Below, one piece after another: positions 13,377-25,442 of a DNA stretch of 64,000 nucleotides (its first letter is position 1; each line of letters opens with the position of its first letter). Location of the stretch: contig OX365946.1 of NCBI GenBank assembly GCA_947247005.1, positions 52,726,734-52,790,733 of the forward strand, written 5' to 3'. Under the pieces are notes generated by a model. That model searched no databases, was not told the DNA's origin, and worked only from the letters and a program-made list of their open reading frames with translations. The position numbers were made by a program, and so were the translations under genes. The DNA comes from Spisula solida. Its lineage: Eukaryota > Mollusca > Bivalvia > Venerida > Mactridae.

Positions 13377-14340
13377 TGTATGAATTTCAGCAATTCATTT
13401 TCGTTATCTATAATTGATAAATAAGTAAATTCATATGAAACCTTAATTATTGTTTTCACGCGAAAACATCTGCATCATTTGTAAACAAATAAATCTAGCG
13501 ACCCGTTTAGCAGTTTGAAGAAAAAATAGACACATCAGCAAGCCTACGGACCAAGGGATCAGCAATTATTATTAAAACATAAATATTAGTTTTATTTTGG
13601 TTACGAACATTATCCATCCAAAAAATGTAAACAGGGTGGGATCAATAAGCATTGAAATATGTCTATATACGGTCATCAATTAATTGCTGCAATATTCACG
13701 GAAACAATTTATTCATTGTACATTTTGTATAATGCTACGGTCACATTTGCCCTACGAGCTCTGTACGAGTTGTTTTTGGCGAACTCGCACGGCGTCCGTA
13801 CGGATATCGAAACTCGTACGAGCATCGTACGGATTTTTGTGACTCGTAGAGGGCTCGGCGACTCGGTGAAAATTGACAGACTCAGCGAGCATAGAATTGT
13901 AATATCTTTATTTCACATGACATTGTTGTATATACACTATAACATGCACTGCTATTTTGCTGATACTGCAACTGTATCATGTATCCAAGTTCCAGTAGAA
14001 AGACTCTGTCAACAGCAAATACCCAACATCGAAAACAATAATCATAATTTAAAAAGTAACGAAAAGTTACGTTTGTTGTTACGTTGAAGCTGAGCATAGG
14101 TACGTGGGAATGTATGAGTTGTCGGCCTGATTGCCGGAAGATTACTAGTGCATGTAGCTATGTGTTATTTTCAGTAGTTATCCAATTTTCACTGCTAGAT
14201 TGTGTGATGCAAAGTATCTGGGTGCGATACCACAGATTATTCCGAGTATAATGAATGGTTCCGCTACACACGAGACCACTAGTACCTCTGGGTTTCCAAC
14301 CAGTTCACCTCTAGATTGGTGGGAAATATATGTTCATGAA

Positions 14341-14565
14341 GTTGGCAGGCTAGCGGCCTAGCAGCGTGAAGTTGGCAGCCTAGCAGCGTGAAGTTGGCAG
14401 TCTAGCACACAAGCAGCATGGCAGCGTGAAGTTGGCAGCCTAGCAGCGTGAAGTTGGCGGCCTAGCGCATTAGCAGCCTAGCAACGTGAAGTTGGCGGCC
14501 TAGCATCGTGAAGTTGGCGATCGAGCGGTCTATTAGACTAGCAGCTTAAAGTTGGCGACCTAGCA
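14341..14565 (+). repeat. GCGTGAAGTTGGC tandem repeat
   Basis: About nine copies of AGCGTGAAGTTGGCAGCCTA type, 20-40 bp apart. Single copies of its core also mark both outer edges of the giant foldback (5830 and 20683, inverted). Confidence 0.88.
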
Positions 14566-14569
14566 TACA

Positions 14570-15500
14570 ATATTTCGTAGATCCCACTTTAGTCATCGCA
14601 TGTCGACACTTAGAATATTTCAAACGGCAATACAATATTTTCCCCGCAAAATTACCGTTAACTGTTTTTTTTCTGTTTGGTGTAGCCGTGTGAGAAGCAA
14701 AAGAAATCATCACCACATTGATTTATTGAATCTCGTTTTACAGCGATTTTCATATTTCAGTCTATGGACAACGCATATCGACACTCGTTAAGGGCGTTAT
14801 TTCGTATTTCCGCTTATATAAGTGGGAAAGCTGGTCTTTCATACCTTCATGATCATGGATGCCATCAGGAGTGAGGTATCCAGAGTGGTTGATATAATTT
14901 GTATGAAATAGTAAAACAACCGACCTAAATTAATTGGCATGAAATGAATAACTTTCACTTAGGCTAAATAAAAAATATGTGTGGTTCAGGAAACATTGGT
15001 GAAAAATAGGGTAGGTAGGTAGGCATTTGTTTTTAGATGCAGGTGTTTTTACCGGGAAAATAGTTCAAGCCATAGCACTGTATAAATTGGTATCGTTGAC
15101 GGTACTTAAAGTATGTACATACAGTATCTCCGACTGACAATGAACATGTCTACATGTATTTGATAGAAAAAATAAATATACATGTTTTTACAGAAAATAA
15201 AAACGTCAGTCTATTATAACATGATTGATGTACATATCATACAGAATCGCCTACAATAATAAAATTTATCAATAAATACCAGAGACTGTAGTCTCTGTAA
15301 ATACGTAAATACAGTTTCTGTCGGAAAGAAATCTACAGCAAAAAAATATAATCATGGTCATAAAATACATTCAAAAATAGCAGACTTAGTTAAGAAATTA
15401 CTGGTAGACAAATTATTTTTCTCCAACAAATTTTGTTAGAAAGGACTTGAATGTAAGCCGAAACACTCCTTAAGACTTTCTTAATTTTATCTCATGAATT
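14570..15500. other. Loop sequence without recognised features
   Basis: AT-rich; no supported ORF or array. Confidence 0.4.
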
Positions 15501-15514
15501 ATTAACCTTATTTC

Positions 15515-15750
15515 CAAAGCGAGCAAAGTTCGAATCCCGGGGGAAGTTAGGTTATAACTGAAGGAGTCGTTTGGTGAGACGCCAGCTAGTTCATGAATGG
15601 TTACCATAAGCCCATCTCTGCCAGGCTCCGGCAATACATATATGAGAATGGGTTCGGGTTATTTTGCTAGTGTGGGGGTCTGACCAGCTATATTTTATCC
15701 AAGTTGGTACCCACTAGATAAGATGACCACAATTCCAGGGTCCAGGCCCA
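15515..15750 (+). repeat. Possible decayed SINE with B-box-like GTTCGAATCCC
   Basis: AAAGTTCGAATCCCGGG at about 15525-15541 fits a pol III B-box; no clear A-box upstream. The downstream TCCAAGTTGGTACCCACTAG could be a SINE body. Confidence 0.3.
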
Positions 15751-16925
15751 CCCCATCTGGATCCGCACACGATCAGTGTATGATAATTGTTATTTCCGTG
15801 ATTCTCGTGCACAGAACTTCTATTCAAAACGTCATGGCGAAATTGGCTGAGTCTGTCAAAGGACATCTATGCATTGTCCTTGCATTTATAAACATAACAT
15901 GCAATACCAATCATTATATAATCATCTTACATAATAAAACAACACAAAACATTGTTGAGGACAGCTTCCTTGCGAGGTCTCTACTTCAAAAATCTCTAGG
16001 AGCTCGTAGACAACTCGGAGCTCGGTGAAACATTTTCACTGTGCTCCCGAGTCCTCTACGAGTTAAAAATAATCATCGGAGTGCCCTTACGAGTTAACGA
16101 AGTCCGTACGGACTGCGTACGCACTTGCTAAAATTCGACTCGCACGGAGCTCGTACGATCATTGTGACCAGGTTCTTAAATAGATAATTAAAAGTAGCTG
16201 AACATATCAATTATTGTCGCACGGTCACCGTACAGACAGCGTACGAGTTATCTGCGAGCTCTGGTTGATCTACGAGCACCGTGCAATGTACGACCGGGCT
16301 CCTTGCGAGCACCGTGCGATGTCCGTATGGATATTACGATGCCCGTACGAATATCGTACGATTGCATCTCTATCAATCGTACGAGGTCCGTACGAGCTGT
16401 GACGCTACGAATGTACAAATACCATCAGGATTTTATAAAGTGTGGACTCGTACGAGTTGGTAAATTCGTACGGATATCGTACGAGCTTTGTGACCGTAGC
16501 ATTCATGTTCGGTACTCGTGACAGGCACGGTACCTTCTAATCCGAAAAAAAATTCGCCAAATTTCAAAGAAACAATTCTCAATCTGGCACATACAGTGTT
16601 GCATATAGGCTGTATAATTCATGCTAATCTATAGAGCTGGGTACCACCAAGAAAAATATATCGGGGTATATCACAGTTTTCCACAAATACCACGGTATAT
16701 ACCACGGTATACAACCAACTTCATTATAAGACTAATAATACGGTCACATTTACCCTACGCTTTTCTTACGAGCTCCGTACAAGTTCATTTTGGCGAACTC
16801 GCACGGCGTCCGTACGGATATATAAGACTCGTTCGAGCATCGATCGGGTTTTCCTAATTCGTAGAGGACTCGGCGACTTGATGACAATGTTTCACCGAGT
16901 TCCCGACTGTCAATTTCAACCGCCC

Positions 16926-17295
16926 CACAGCATCTCGAAGAATTCGCAATTTTTAAAATAAATGTGATGCACGAGATGCTCAATATATATCGCGAACTTG
17001 CTAATAATTAGTAATGAATCTTATGATCCTTTCGATTTTTTTCAAACTTGTTCAATGTTCAATGTTGTTTTTCATAACGACATTGAAAAAATCGAATGTT
17101 CAATGTTGCTTCTCATAACAACATTCAAAAATGTTCAATGTTCAATGTTGTTTTTCATAACGAAATTGAAAAAATCGAATGTTCAATGTTTCTTTTCATA
17201 ACAACATTCAAAAAATTTGAATGTTCAATGTTGCTTTCCATAACAACATTTGAAAGTTCAATGTTCAATGTTGTTTTTCATAACAACATTCAAAA
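16926..17295 (-). repeat. Inner part of right arm
   Basis: Inverted counterpart of 9385-9676 with one extra repeat unit. The motif GGGGCGGTTGAAATTGAC occurs within both arms (9303, 17361 inverted) and once more just outside this arm end (~16910). Confidence 0.75.
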
Positions 17296-18604
17296 GGCTG
17301 AAAATATGAAAATGTCGCGAGATTCGGCTGCCTAGTTAAGAAGCTTGTAAGAGCTGGTCAATTTCAACCGCCCCACAGTAGAACCAATACTTTGTCATTT
17401 TTTCAAGAAAATATTATAGGGAAGTGAGGATGCAAACGAACGGGCATGAGACAAGCTTTCCAACGCGCCCTCACTTTTCCGGATCGGAGATAAGATGAAA
17501 AAGTTTTGCGCGGGGTGCAATCTCGGAAGCTTTCATAGACCGTTTATAGAAGGGAAATTGCGCGGAAAACACTGAACGAGAAAGCTCGGCAATTTGACGC
17601 GCCGTAAAATCGTTCATATACTGCATACGCCGGTTTAGTGTGGAGGCAAACGAACGGGCATGAGACGAACTTTCCAACACGCCCTCACATGGCTGGCTGT
17701 CTTCATTTTAAGAAAAAGGACCGCCCCATGAAAAGAATGTAATAGTCACCCCACGTAGAAGTCCCGGATGATATTATAGGGAGGAGGCAAAATCCAAGAA
17801 AGGCTCAAAATATGGAAATGTTGCGAAATTCGGCTTACCCACAAATTCGAAAGCGTTTGACCCTGCCGAAGTGTTCTGGCCGATAGAATTGAGTGTGCAA
17901 GACCGAATGCGCCGGGTAGGGCAGGGGTCTGACACGATAAAAAACAAGCCAGATTCGGCTTACCGCTCGACATATAAAGTGCCCTAGAGGATTTGCCCAC
18001 CCACGGCGGTGCTGCGAAAGAACGCTTCCTTGCACGGGTCGCGGGAGCTCGCTTGTAGGGCCGAAGTTGGCGGTGGAGCTTCGAGACAGACCGTTTGCTT
18101 GCCGCAAATCGGCTTCTTCCCGGCAGGTTGGAGCTTTGATAGGTAGGATGCTGCGATAGAACGCTTGCTTGGCCGGGTCGCGGGGGCTCGCTGGTAGGGC
18201 CGAAGCTAGCGGCGGAGCTTCGAGACAGACCGTTTGCTTGCCGCAAATCGGCTTCTTACCGGCAGGTTGGAGCTTTGATAGGTAGGGGTGCTGCGATAGA
18301 ACGCTTGTGTGCCCGTGTCGCGGGAGCTCGCTGGTAGGGTCGAAGCTAGCGGCGGAGCTTCGAGACAGACCGTTTGCTTGCCGCAAATCGGCTTCTTACC
18401 GGCAGGTTGGAGCTTTGATAGGTAGGGGTGCTGCGATAGAACGCTTGTGTGCCCGTGTCGCGGGAGCTCGCTGGTAGGGCCGAAGCTAGCGGCGGTGCTT
18501 CGAGACTGAATTTTCTCGTGGGTTGAGAAGTGCCCCTTCTGTTTAAAATGACCACAGCCAGTCATGTGAGGGCGCGTTGGAAAGCTCGTCTAATGCCCAT
18601 TCTT
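17296..18604 (-). repeat. GC-rich core of the right arm, with four 140-bp tandem repeats
   Basis: Reverse-complement counterpart of 8197-9384. Four 140-bp units (about 18010-18505) against three on the left, the only large difference in the core. The 69-residue shadow frame at 17471-17680 is identical to that at 8998-9207. Confidence 0.85.
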
Positions 18605-20683
18605 TTGTTTCATCACTCAACCGGCTCCATAACGACATTGAAAAAATCGAATGTTCAATGTTGCTTCTCATAACAACATTAAAAAAAGTTCAATGTCCAA
18701 TGTTCAATGTTGTTTTTCATAACGACATTGAAAAAATCGAATGTTCCATGTTGCTTTCTATAACTACATTAAAAAAAATCGAATGTTCAATGTTCAATGT
18801 TGTTTTCCAAAACTACATTCAAAAAAATCCAATGTTCAATGTTCAATGTTGTTTTCCAAAACTACATTCAAAAAAATCCAATGTTCAATGTTCAATGTTG
18901 CTTTCTATAACTACATTCAAAAAAATCGAATGTTCAATGTTGTTTTCCAAAACTACATTAAAAAAAATCCAATGTTCAATGTTGTTTTCCAAAACTACAT
19001 TCAAAAAAATCGAATGTTCAATGTTGTTTTCTAAAACTACATTCAAAAAAATCGAATGTTCAATGTTCAATGTTGTTTTCCAAAACTACATTCAAAAAAA
19101 TCCAATGTTCAATGTTGTTTTCTAAAACTACATTCAAAAAAATCCAATGTTCAATGTTGTTTTCCAAAACTACATTCAAAAAAATCCAATGTTCAATGTT
19201 CAATATTGTTTTCCAAAACTACATTCAAAAAAATCCAATGTTCAATGTTCAATGTTGCTTTCTATAAATACATTCAAAAAAATCCAATGTTCAATGTTGT
19301 TTTCTAAAACTACATTCAAAAAAATCCAATGTTCAATGTTGTTTTCCAAAACTACATTAAAAAAAATCCAATGTTCAATGTTGTTTTCTAAAACTACATT
19401 CAAAAAAATCCAATGTTCAATGTTGTTTTCTAAAACTACATTCAAAAAATCCAATGTTCAATGTTCAATGTTGCTTTCTATAACTACATTAAAAAAAATC
19501 GAATGTTCAATGTTCAATGTTGTTTTCTAAAACTACATTCAAAAAAATCCAATGTTCAATGTTCAATGTTGTTTTCCAAAACTACATTCAAAAAAATCCA
19601 ATGTTCAATGTTCAATGTTGTTTTCCAAAACTACATTCAAAAAAATCCAATGTTCAATGTTCAATGTTGCTTTCTATAACTACATTCAAAAAAATCCAAT
19701 GTTCAATGTTCAATGTTGTTTTCTAAAACTACATTCAAAAAAATCCAATGTTCAATGTTCAATGTTGTTTTCCAAAACTACATTCAAAAAAATCCAATGT
19801 TCAATGTTCAATGTTGTTTTCTAAAACTACATTCAAAAAAATCCAATGTTCAATGTTCAATGTTGTTTTCTAAAACTACATTCAAAAAATCCAATGTTCA
19901 ATGTTGCTTTCTATAACTACATTCAAAAATATCCAATGTTCAATGTTCAATGTTGTTTTCTAAAACTACATTCAAAAAAATCCAATGTTCAATGTTCAAT
20001 GTTGTTTTCTAAAACTACATTCAAAAAATCCAATGTTCAATGTTGTTTTCCAAAACTACATTCAAAAAAATCCAATGTTCAATGTTCAATGTTGTTTTCT
20101 AAAACTACATTCAAAAAAATCCAATGTTCAATGTTCAATGTTGTTTTCTAAAACTACATTCAAAAAATCCAATGTTCAATGTTCAATGTTGCTTTCTATA
20201 ACTACATTCAAAAAATCCAATGTTCAATGTTCAATGTTGTTTTCTAAAACTACATTCAAAAAAATCCAATGTTCAATGTTCAATGTTGTTTTCCAAAACT
20301 ACATTCAAAAAAATCCAATGTTCAATGTTCAATGTTGTTTTCTAAAACTACATTCAAAAAAATCCAATGTTCAATGTTCAATGTTGTTTTCTAAAACTAC
20401 ATTCAAAAAATCCAATGTTCAATGTTCAATGTTGCTTTCTATAACTACATTCAAAAAATCGAATGTTCAATGTTGTTTTCTAAAACTACATTAAAAATAA
20501 TCCAATGTTCAATGTTCAATGTTGTTTTCCAAAACTACATTCAAAAAAATCCAATGTTCAATGTTCAATGTTGTTTTCCAAAACTACATTCAAAAAAATC
20601 CAATGTTCAATGTTCAATGTTGTTTTCTAAAACTACATTCAAAAAAGTTCAATGTTCAATGTTCAATGTTCAATGCCTTGCCA
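18605..20683 (-). repeat. 42/49-bp satellite, right arm (inverted copy)
   Basis: Same unit as 5848-8196 on the opposite strand, seen here as TTCAATGTTGTTTTCTAAAA and ACTACATTCAAAAAAATCCA. Slightly shorter than the left array. Confidence 0.96.
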
Positions 20684-20824
20684 ACTTCACGCAACCGTCA
20701 ACTTACATGTATTCTATTGTCACTAAATCATCTAGCCACTAAGTACCAGTACTACTTTATGTGTTGTGCGGCGTACGAATCCAGTTTCGGATATACATGA
20801 CATTGTGTATCTTAGTTTAGTTTA

Positions 20825-20950
20825 ATTAGAATAAGCAGTTTTGTTAGAGTATAAGTGAGGATGAATAATTGTTACAGTATGCTTTGTATGACGATGTACT
20901 TTTCTGTATAAGTCTTAATAAACTGATTCTGATTCTGATGATTCTTGTTT
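20825..20950 (+). mobile_element. Probable LINE/retroposon 3' end with GATTCT tail
   Basis: AATAAA at 20917-20922 followed at once by CTGATTCTGATTCTGATG, a short simple-repeat tail as found on many LINEs. No reverse transcriptase attached. Confidence 0.4.
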
Positions 20951-21119
20951 TTTGCGCCGTTTTTTCAACAATATTCCGATCATATAGAACGGTCAGTTTA
21001 CCTATCCAGTTTTCCTGGGTCAGTTCTAACTTCCTCTTCCGCTTGTAACTGACAATTCTCCACATGCGGACGACATTAAGACGTATGACCATAGACAATC
21101 AACACTAATTGGTCGGTTG

Positions 21120-22244
21120 ATGATTGTTCTGATGTAAATAATGTTGTTGGCGATGGTGTGTAGTTGAATCTAGTAATGGTGGTTTTGTTGATGGCAGTGG
21201 CTGATATTGGTGATGATGGTAGTGTTGATGATAGTGATGTTAGCGATTACGATGACGTTGACGATTGTGAGTTTTTAAGATGATAATGCTGCTTGTGATG
21301 ATGAAAATGATGATGGTACTGGCGGTTATGACATTGCTTGCGATGATGATGTTGATGATGATGTTGTCGACGTTGATGATGATGTTGGCGATGTTAATGA
21401 TGATGTTGGCGGTGTTTTGTTGGTGCTGATGATGATGATGTTTGCGATGTTGATGGTGATGTTGATGGTGTTGATGTTGATGAAGATGTTGTCGACGTTG
21501 ATGATGATGTTGGCGATGTTAATGATGATGTTGGCGGTGTTTTGTTGGTGATGATGTTGATGATGTTTGCGATGTTGATGGTGATATTGATGGTGTTGAT
21601 GGTGATGATGATGATGTTGGCGGTAATGATGATGTTGGCGGTGTTTTGTTGGTGATGATGATGATGATGTTTGCGATGTTGGCGGTGATGATGATGTTGA
21701 TGTTGGCGATGTTGATGATGACGCAGTCGATGATGTTAATAATGATGTTGGCGAAGTTGGCGGTGATGTTGATAATGATGTTGGTGTTGTGATGGTGATG
21801 TTGGTGATGATCATGCTGATGTTGGCGGTGATGATGATGTTTGCGGTGATGTTGGTGGTGATGATGATGTTTATGTTGGCGATATTGATGATGATGCAGT
21901 CGATGATGTTGATACTGATGTTGGCGATGTTGGCGGTGATGTTGATAATGATGTTGGCGTTTGTGGTGATGATGTTGGTGATGAACATGATGATGTTGGC
22001 GGTGATGATGATCTTGGCGATGGTGATGATGGTGTTAGCGGTGATTTTAGTGATGATGATGATGTTGGTGGTGGTGATGAGGATGTTGGGGGTAATGATG
22101 ATGATGATGCTGGCGGTGATGATGATTACGTTGGCAGTGATGCTTATGATGATGCTGGCGGTGATGTTAGCGGTGATGATAATGATGTTGGCGGGGGATG
22201 ATAATAATGATGCTAGTGATGATAATACTTTGGCAATGTTTGTG
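21120..22244. repeat. Degenerate GATGATGTTGGCG repeats
   Basis: Irregular mix of GAT, GTT and GGC triplets over 1.1 kb, with longer duplicated blocks (for example 21345-21425 and 21485-21550). Frames of up to 343 codons on the minus strand (Ile/Thr/Ser-rich) and 152 on the plus strand (Met/Val-rich) are by-products of the triplet period. Confidence 0.9.
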
Positions 22245-22689
22245 TAGGTTGTACAGTTGAAGGCAATCGTACTGATGTAGATGATGATTGTGAGTGTTGT
22301 TGTTCTCTTGACATCTAGCGAACGTGATGACGTACTCACCTTGTGAAATATGTACAACGATACAAGCAGTAATGATAAACATTATCCTTTTAATTAATTT
22401 CAACAAAGACAAATTTCTTCAACATTGCTGTTTCATCGATGCGCGTTGTAAAAATGGAAACTTTCATTCGCGTGCCATACTAGTACTTGAAATTATTACT
22501 TTGAATCGGACCAAGGGAGATAACTAATTAATTTCCTCTCCATTCTCGGAGAATCCGTGTAAATTAGTAAACAATCAATAACACGATGGCTGATTTTAGG
22601 TACCTTAGTCTTAGACTGACGTTGTCTTCCGTATTATATGTTTAATAGCTGTAGTTTGATTATCCAAATAAATAAAATGGCGCAATACT
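22245..22689. other. Spacer without recognised features
   Basis: Between the GAT/GTT tract and the LINE tail. Nothing supported. Confidence 0.4.
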
Positions 22690-22993
22690 ATTTTTATTAC
22701 ATGATAGATAGTTTATTTTCAAAATCCAGAAGGTCGTAGACCCATGAGGACAACATATTTACATACAAAACATGGTGATAAAGGTACAATTAACAATTAT
22801 ATATTACTTATATCCATCCATACATTCACGCATACGCACATACATACACACATACATATATTCATGCATACATTCATACTTATATACAAACATACGTGTA
22901 TGCATACAAACTTATATTAAAAAGGCAAATATGTTACGGAAAAGAAGCGATACATTATGATACATGTCTATATCAGTCTATAATTATAAATAA
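22690..22993 (-). other. 3' UTR of the LINE with poly(A) signal
   Basis: On the minus strand the sequence after the last stop is rich in TGTATG/ATGTATG words (simple repeat at ~22800-22910). It ends with TTTTGAAAATAAACTATCTA, with AATAAA at 22712-22717. The run ends near 22690. Confidence 0.65.
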
Positions 22994-25163
22994 TCAGTTT
23001 GTGTACATAATATTATTCCTAGTACAAAATGCTTTATACACGTAAGTACTAAGTCGTCTTACGAGATGTTTATTCTCAGAGTTAAATAATTCTACCAATT
23101 TATACATACTTGGATTTCTTCTGAAACAAGCAGGAATATATGTTTGTCTTAATTCTTTATAAAATGTACATTAAAAATTGTGAATAGTGAAATTCGTCTT
23201 CTAAATGATCGGAGCATAAACATTTTCTTTCACCTAAGGGAGTTGCAATTGTTTTTTTCCATCTACCATTTTCAATGTGTAATCTATGTGAAGACACCCT
23301 TAGTTTGGTTAAAGCAGTACGAAATTTTGAAATATTGACAATATCAAGATACGGTTGAAACCTGAATTCACATACATGATTATAAAACAGTGCCCGGCTT
23401 GAATTCGCAAGTCTATCGTGCCAGTCTTGAATATATTGGTCTTTTAATCTTTGTTTTACAAGTGATAGAAATAATGAATCGTTGCCAACGTTTTGAAACA
23501 ACCAAGCATCATTAAAGCCGAAATTGCATAACAAATCTTTTAATAATGAGCACCAATTTCTCTTATCTGGATGTTGTTCCATATCCGTTTTTAACATATT
23601 ATAAACCTTTCTAATGTATTTATTACTATCAGAATGAACGAGTTTAATTCAATATTTAATTATGTTAAAAAATCTTACAATTTGGAAATTTGTCCTACCA
23701 AGTTCCCCGTATATGAAGTCATTCTGTGTTACCCTTTTAACTCCTAAAATGCGTTTACAAAATTGTAAATGAACCCGTTCAATAGCATTGCAGTGTGAAA
23801 ATCCCCATACTTGGCTAGCATGGTTCAATATAAGTGCGACTAATTTATCAAACAGATCTAGTCTATGTTTTACTGTGATATTGGTAACTTTATATAAGTA
23901 TTTCTCCATTTGAAAAATTGCCTTTAAAGCCTGTCCAGCTATTACACTCTGTGTCTCAGAGAATGATCCACCCGAACTAAATACAATTCCCAAATAAGTA
24001 AATTTTTTAACAATTTCAATTTCAGCATTGTTATAATAAAATGCAGTATTATTAGATATTCTACCAGCTTTTCTAAAAATAACAATTTTCGTTTTATGTG
24101 TATTAACAATTAATTTCCATTTATTACAATATTCACTAAGGGCATCCAAACTTTTCTGTAATTCAGTTTGGCTATCGGCAAATATCACAATATCATCAGC
24201 ATACAGAATCAAGAATATTTTAAACATATTTACATCAATTCCTGATAGACCGTGTTGTACAAAAATGTCTTCTATATCATTCAAATACATACTAAATAGA
24301 AATGGCGAGAGACACTCGCCTTGTCTAACCCCAAGCAGACAACTGTACCCATCACTTAGGGTGTTATTAATTTTTATTGTGGATTTTACAGATTCATACA
24401 TGGATTGTATTATGTTTAATATATTGCCTCTTAGACCAAGTTTGATTAATTTTGCTCAAAGGTTATCCCTAACAACGTAGTCGAAAGCCTTGGTAAAGTC
24501 GATAAAAGCACAGAACAATTGTTTACCCTGATTGAGCATATGATTAATGATTCCATGCAAAACAAAAATATTATCTACTGTTCCCATGTTTGATCTAAAG
24601 CCGGCCTGTGCCTCTATATAAACACTATAATGTTCTGTCCAATCATTTAATCTGTTATTAATAACCCGCGTAAACAATTTACCCAATGTACTCAATAACG
24701 TTATTCCTCTGTAGTTGTTTTCATCGTTTAAATTTCCTTTCTTGTGTAAAGGTACAACAAATCCTTCAGACCATTTACTTGGAAAATAACCTATTTTAAA
24801 CAATTTATTAAAAAGTTTAAGTAAATGAGTAGTTAACGTATTATTGCCATGTATAAAGAATTCATTCAAAAACATATCCGGTCCAGCACTTTTACCTGTA
24901 TTTAACTGTCTGATAGCTTTCTTCAAAGAGTCATTGTCAAAAGGTATATTTGGGTTCATCAAACATAATATTATACTCATCTCTTTCATATCTTTCCATA
25001 AAATATATAACATCTTCATCTGGTGTGAAAAAATGATCATCAGGATTATTAACAGCTCTAAAATAACGTTCAAAAACATCAAGAGGTATATTATTTTTCT
25101 TAACATTAATTTTGCAAACTTTTTCAACATTTTTATTATACAGTCTGTTAACCCTGGTAACAA
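22994..25163 (-). pseudogene. LINE (non-LTR) reverse transcriptase, 5'-truncated and inactivated
   Basis: Reads on the minus strand. Seen in order: TGKSAGPD, NNYRGITLLS, QAGFR, motif A FIDFTKAFD (~24500), motif B GVRQGECLSPFLF, catalytic YADD (24192-24203), motif D-like NTHKTKIVIF, FTYLGIVFS, and a C-terminal ERKCLCSDHLEDEFH block. Breaks: in-frame TGA at 24456-24458 and at 23649-23651, each where the reading continues in the same frame; a frameshift near 24960, upstream of which another frame reads like the usual LINE linker; and a frameshift near 23160-23180, after which another frame runs to a TGA at 22994-22996. The N-terminal endonuclease is absent. Function when intact: target-primed reverse transcription. 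Clade not assigned. Confidence 0.92.
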
Positions 25164-25442
25164 TTGTTTAGTTGTCGTCTAATTTCTTCCACCCAAATTT
25201 CTAGGAATGCGATATGACGAATTTTCTTTATTCAATTGTTAATGAAAAATCCGGGTTCATGATCAGAATATCATTTTCAAATTCAAAGCTATTATATAAC
25301 GGATACAGAAAAGTATCGTAAAAACCATCAGATCAAGATGTTGCATGTCATTGTCCATTCAGAAGTTGTACACTGTCATATCACGTGACATTGATTGTAC
25401 TTAAATCGTAAACTTCAAGGACGCAGTCGCTCGTACACAGTA
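25164..25442. other. Junction between the LINE 5' end and the 41-bp satellite
   Basis: About 280 bases; on the minus strand scattered open pieces (such as VEEIRRQLN near 25170-25200) suggest the LINE continues a little further with more frameshifts. No endonuclease motif seen. Confidence 0.35.

Larger units (their letters stand above)
13731..16503. mobile_element. CGTACG-rich element with 15-bp perfect terminal inverted repeats
   Basis: AATGCTACGGTCACA at 13731-13745 and its exact complement at 16489-16503. Both ends are rich in CGTACGAG/TCGTACG words. Internal partial ends (TGTGACC near 16162, CACGGTCACCGTAC near 16217) suggest nested copies. Another left-end copy (ACGGTCACATTTACCC) starts at 16740 and stops at the foldback arm near 16910. 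No transposase seen. Confidence 0.5.
5830..20697. mobile_element. Giant foldback structure (~14.9 kb) with ~3.8-kb arms
   Basis: Left arm 5830-9676 and right arm 16926-20697 are reverse complements with the same order of parts: GCGTGAAGTTGGCA edge motif, 42/49-bp satellite, GC-rich core, short satellite block, unique ~125 bases ending GATGCTGTG. Within the core, shadow frames translate identically in both arms and paired coordinates sum to 26678. Arms differ in satellite length (~2.34 vs ~2.08 kb), in the 140-bp repeats (3 vs 4 copies) and by one extra short repeat in the right arm. Known: Drosophila FB and Galileo elements have long inverted ends made of tandem repeats. No transposase is visible, so a non-autonomous element or an inverted duplication are both possible. 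Confidence 0.8.

Noticed and set aside
21326..22357. 343-codon Ile/Thr/Ser-rich ORF
   Set aside because: Antisense translation of degenerate GAT/GTT triplet repeats; both strands are open.
23157..25163. Active LINE
   Set aside because: Two in-frame stops, at least two frameshifts and no endonuclease domain.
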